A DNA stretch of 64,000 bases from Gemmatimonadota bacterium (GTDB lineage Bacteria; Gemmatimonadota; Gemmatimonadetes; Longimicrobiales; Gaopeijiaceae): the NCBI GenBank assembly GCA_029863645.1, contig JAOTVA010000003.1, forward strand, positions 1-64,000, given 5' to 3'. The translations under genes and the position numbers were made by a program. Below the pieces are notes generated by a model, which saw nothing but the letters and a program-made list of their open reading frames with translations, was not told where the DNA came from and did not search any database. How positions within the stretch are numbered: the first letter of the stretch is position 1; each line of letters starts with the position of its first letter. Positions 62,385-64,000 of this stretch are shown piece after piece.

Positions 62385-63956
62385 GTGTCCGACGAGCTCG
62401 TCCGAGCAGTCATCACGATAGGGTTTGGGGCGCTCGCCGGTGGGCTCACCAACTCTGTCGCGATTTGGATGCTCTTTCATCCGTACGAGCCGCCCCTCCT
62501 GTTCGGTCGCTGGCGAATAAACTTCTTCCAAGGCGCGGTGCCAAAGAACCAGCCACGCCTGGCCGCAGCGATCGGACGGACGGTCGGGAGTCGGCTCCTC
62601 ACGCCAGAGGACCTGACGAGCACCTTTGCCGAAGGTGAGTTCAGAGATGCCTTCGACCAGCGGCTCGCCCACCTCGTCGACGAAGTGCTCAACCGGGAAC
62701 GCGGAACGCTCCGTGAGCTCATCCCTGAGGGCGTGATGGACGACCTTGAGGGACTCGTGGAGGAAGCATTGGCGCGAGGTCTCGGCCAACTCGATGACTA
62801 CCTCGCGTCCGAGCGATTCGCCGAGGCCATGGTCCGCCGCACCGACGACATCGTCGCGGCGGTGTCAGACGAGCCCATCGCCGGCCTGCTCACGCCGGCC
62901 CGGGGCACGGCGGTTGAGCAGCTCGTGGACGAGTGGCTTCAGAACGCCGTCCAGAGTGACGACTTCGCGGCGGCTGTGGACGACTACCTGGGTCGAGCCG
63001 CCCAAAGAGTGCTGGCTCCCGGGAAGACCTTCGAGGAGATCCTTCCCCTCGGCCTGGTGGGCTCGGTCGAGAAGGCGATTGCCAGCTATCTGCCGTTGGC
63101 GGCCGAACGGCTCGGTGGGCTCCTCGAGGACCCCAAGGCCCGCGCGCGCTTCGAGTCCACCATCCACGACCTCCTACACCGCTTCCTTCGCGACCTCAAG
63201 TTCCATCAGCGCATCGTGGCGAGGCTGGTGATGACCGACGATACGGTAGACAAGGTCCTCGACACGATCGAGGCCGAGGGCGCCGAACGGCTCTCGGAGA
63301 TCCTTCGCGACCAGGCCGTCCAGGACGCGATGGCCCGCGGCGTGAATGAAGCGATCGTCGACTTCCTGCGACGTCCCGTGGCAGGTGTCCTGGGCGACCC
63401 GGACGACCCCAGCGTACTCGAGTCGAGAAAGACCCTAGTGGGCTGGGTCGTCGGCATGGCGAGAGATCCGGCCACGCGTGAGTTCATCATCGAGAAGCTT
63501 CATGCCGGCATCGACCGGGCCGGCGCGAGCACGTGGGGTCAGCTGTTGGACAGAGTACCGCGAGAGCGGGTCACGGAGGCGCTGGTCGCCGCCGCGCGCA
63601 CCGACGGCGCTCGGCGCGCCATCGGGACCGGAGCCCGAAGCATCGCGGCCAGAGTGCTCGACCGCCCGATCGGGACGCCCGCCCGGTGGCTGCCCGAGAA
63701 CGGACCTCGACGGATCGAGACGGCCCTCGGGGATCCAATCTGGGAGTGGCTCCAGACGCAGGTGCCCGCGGTGGTTGAGCGGATCGATGTGGCGCGCAGG
63801 GTGGAAGAGAAGGTCCTGCACTTTCCCACGGCGCGCATGGAAGAGATTGTGCGCAAGGTGACAGAACGGGAGCTGAAGCTGATCGTCCGGCTCGGCTACG
63901 TGCTGGGGGCCGTGATCGGGAGTGTGCTCGTGGTTTTCAACACGCTGATGACGTGA
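62385..63956 (+). CDS. DUF445 membrane-anchored protein
   Basis: A 523-aa protein. The N-terminal ITIGFGALAGGLTNSVAIWMLFHPYEPP is the DUF445 hallmark (membrane segment with TNxxAI), followed by a long alpha-helical region and a final hydrophobic helix (LGYVLGAVIGSVLVVFNTLM). Function is unknown; the protein may span the envelope as a long helical rod. GTG start directly after the lipoprotein stop. The remaining 44 bases of the window show nothing. Confidence 0.88.
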   Translation: MSDELVRAVITIGFGALAGGLTNSVAIWMLFHPYEPPLLFGRWRINFFQGAVPKNQPRLAAAIGRTVGSRLLTPEDLTSTFAEGEFRDAFDQRLAHLVDEVLNRERGTLRELIPEGVMDDLEGLVEEALARGLGQLDDYLASERFAEAMVRRTDDIVAAVSDEPIAGLLTPARGTAVEQLVDEWLQNAVQSDDFAAAVDDYLGRAAQRVLAPGKTFEEILPLGLVGSVEKAIASYLPLAAERLGGLLEDPKARARFESTIHDLLHRFLRDLKFHQRIVARLVMTDDTVDKVLDTIEAEGAERLSEILRDQAVQDAMARGVNEAIVDFLRRPVAGVLGDPDDPSVLESRKTLVGWVVGMARDPATREFIIEKLHAGIDRAGASTWGQLLDRVPRERVTEALVAAARTDGARRAIGTGARSIAARVLDRPIGTPARWLPENGPRRIETALGDPIWEWLQTQVPAVVERIDVARRVEEKVLHFPTARMEEIVRKVTERELKLIVRLGYVLGAVIGSVLVVFNTLMT

Positions 63957-64000
63957 ACAGGCCGATTGCCTCTCACGATTAGCACGTGTACGTTGTACAC

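Overview
The window is a high-GC, gene-dense bacterial chromosome segment with short spacers and many 4-base ATGA overlaps. No rRNA, tRNA, CRISPR array, insertion sequence or phage gene was seen. No taxonomic marker is present. Gene content (uptake hydrogenase, DUF4382 and DUF4342 proteins, PIMT-erythromycin esterase fusion, many lipoproteins) would fit Gemmatimonadota or a similar soil or marine phylum, but that is an impression and not a demonstration.

Layout. (1) 41-10214: a complete, tightly overlapping [NiFe] uptake hydrogenase operon: Tat-exported small subunit, large subunit, cytochrome b, maturation protease, then hypA-B-F-C-D-E and a miniature HupE-like membrane protein. Its HypA has lost the zinc ribbon. 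(2) 10279-15783: a CaCA-type exchanger, then a module of two secreted DUF4382-like lipoproteins flanking a sigma-54 activator and a TPR protein. (3) 15948-19767: multicopper oxidase, DUF302, OsmC, two UspA domains and a flavin-reductase-fold protein. (4) 19795-33654: a stress island: baeRF-like protein, DUF2231 protein, PIMT-erythromycin esterase fusion, a second sigma-54 activator, CBS proteins, Hsp20, CDP-alcohol phosphatidyltransferase, HhH protein, DUF4342, an unrecognised alpha-helical protein, phosphoribosyltransferase, dodecin and an APH-AAA kinase. (5) 33935-41685: acyl-CoA synthetase, ELFV dehydrogenase, ApbE, M50-CBS protease, P-type cation ATPase. (6) 41725-48585: lipoproteins, glutaryl-CoA dehydrogenase-like enzyme, NAD-type isocitrate dehydrogenase-like enzyme, MsrB, cupin, branched-chain aminotransferase. 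(7) 48601-54319: DUF2339, transglutaminase, alpha-E, ATP-grasp and CcmH-like genes in one minus-strand operon. (8) 54510-63956: a TRAP transporter, AlkA-like glycosylase, SDR, sugar nucleotidyltransferase, SIMPL, DUF1499, lipoprotein and DUF445 genes.

How it works together. The main result is that the stress island holds the same protein families as the Mycobacterium tuberculosis DosR dormancy regulon (Hsp20, CBS pairs, UspA, phosphoribosyltransferase, erythromycin esterase, APH-AAA kinase, M50-CBS protease, CtpF-like ATPase). Here several of its transcription units carry recognisable -24/-12 (sigma-54) promoters in the correct position and strand: before DUF4382, Hsp20, DUF4342, phosphoribosyltransferase, dodecin and a CBS gene. 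Two sigma-54 activators are encoded alongside, and both have degenerate receiver domains. I infer a sigma-54-controlled energy-starvation or hypoxia programme beside a hydrogen-oxidising enzyme. The regulator-target link and any link to the hydrogenase are untested.
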